Assembly (NCBI GenBank): GCA_013811975.1
Contig: JACCUF010000225.1
Location: forward strand, 1-5,555
DNA: 5,555 nt
Reading direction: 5' to 3'
Source of the DNA: Geodermatophilaceae bacterium
GTDB taxonomy: Bacteria; Actinomycetota; Actinomycetes; Mycobacteriales; Geodermatophilaceae
How positions within the stretch are numbered: the stretch's first letter is position 1; the number at the start of each line of letters is the position of its first letter. This document shows, one piece after another, positions 5,233 through 5,555 of the stretch. The translations under genes were made by a program, and so were the position numbers. Below the pieces are notes generated by a model. The model made no database searches and was not told the DNA's origin. It saw only the letters and a program-made list of their open reading frames with translations.

Positions 5233-5555
5233 TTAAGCCGCTTGCTGCCGCTGGTAGGCCGCTCGATGCCAAGCTCTAGAACACTCCCGGCAGTGTCGGC
5301 TCCCGTCTGGCCCGGCGTAGGTGTTTGCCTCCGTGTAGGGGTGACCGGCAGGGCAAGCAGTCTTGAGCGCGTTGGGGGCTACGTGTCGTCCTCTTGCCAG
5401 TGAGTCTCTGACGTTCTCGGACTGTGTGCCTTCCCTCAAGTGGTCAGGTCTCACACATGGCGGGTTGTCGCAGGAGTGAAGCGCCTACATGCCCGGTAGA
5501 AGGTCCCTGCCGAGCCTCACGCTCAGCGAGAATCTATGAGCCTTAACCTGCATGG
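5233..5555 (-). pseudogene. HNH_3-type endonuclease gene broken by an in-frame TAG (5' end outside window)
   Basis: The minus-strand frame is open from the right edge except for one TAG at 5485-5487. Before the TAG it reads 'VKAHRFSLSVRLGRDLLPGM'; after it 'ALHSCDNPPCVRPDHL' then 'GTQSENVRDSLARGRH'. Together this is the core of phage- and intron-associated HNH_3 nucleases: 'aHr......g....GM.vLH.CDNP.CvnP.HL..GT...N..D...rgrh'. Catalytic-type residues are H (5476-5478), N (5464-5466) and H (5440-5442). A C-terminal zinc-ribbon or treble-clef module follows with 'CPAGHPY' and 'CREC' (about 5280-5350), common in this group. The TAG sits exactly between conserved GM and LH with no frame change, so it looks like one substitution, for instance CAG to TAG. 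Restarting at GTG 5454 would lose the catalytic H and N. Probably inactive unless the TAG is read through. Confidence 0.75.

Overview
The window is high-GC DNA with GC-rich third codon positions. It carries a DUF222/13E12-type HNH protein, a DUF3072 protein and several apparently leaderless start sites. Together these point to an actinobacterium (Actinomycetota). Propionibacteriales is my best guess, by inference only.

Left part (1-2844): the C-terminal end of a DUF3137-like protein enters from the left edge. A 176-base gap between convergent genes follows, in which I see only a 10-bp palindrome (461-470) and no clear terminator. Next is a small minus-strand gene of the polyhydroxyalkanoic acid system (PHA_gran_rgn-like) family. 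It is divergent from a two-gene operon: a class I PLP aminotransferase (875-2086), then a nitrilase-superfamily omega-amidase (2083-2844), joined by an ATGA overlap. These two fit a glutamine transaminase/omega-amidase pair. The first would aminate 2-oxo acids (for example the methionine 2-oxo acid), and the second would hydrolyse the 2-oxoglutaramate by-product to 2-oxoglutarate and ammonia.

Middle (2845-3811): a DUF3072 protein with a disordered acidic N-terminus. It is followed by about 390 bases of plus-strand, coding-like sequence in two overlapping frames with no recognised family, and then by an antisense remnant of about 55 codons from the C-terminal region of a type I restriction R subunit (HsdR). 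The HsdR remnant has no intact gene around it.

Right part (3812-5555): a complete DUF222-HNH (13E12 family) gene whose likely start is GTG 3812, and a convergent minus-strand HNH_3-type endonuclease gene running off the right edge. That second gene is broken by an in-frame TAG immediately before its HNH core. So 3.2-5.6 kb looks like a small accessory region of nuclease genes and debris beside a conserved metabolic segment.

Three genes (875, 2869, 3812) have a TANNNT -10-like hexamer exactly 6 or 7 bases before the start codon, as expected for leaderless transcription. I see no tRNA, rRNA, CRISPR array or complete insertion sequence.
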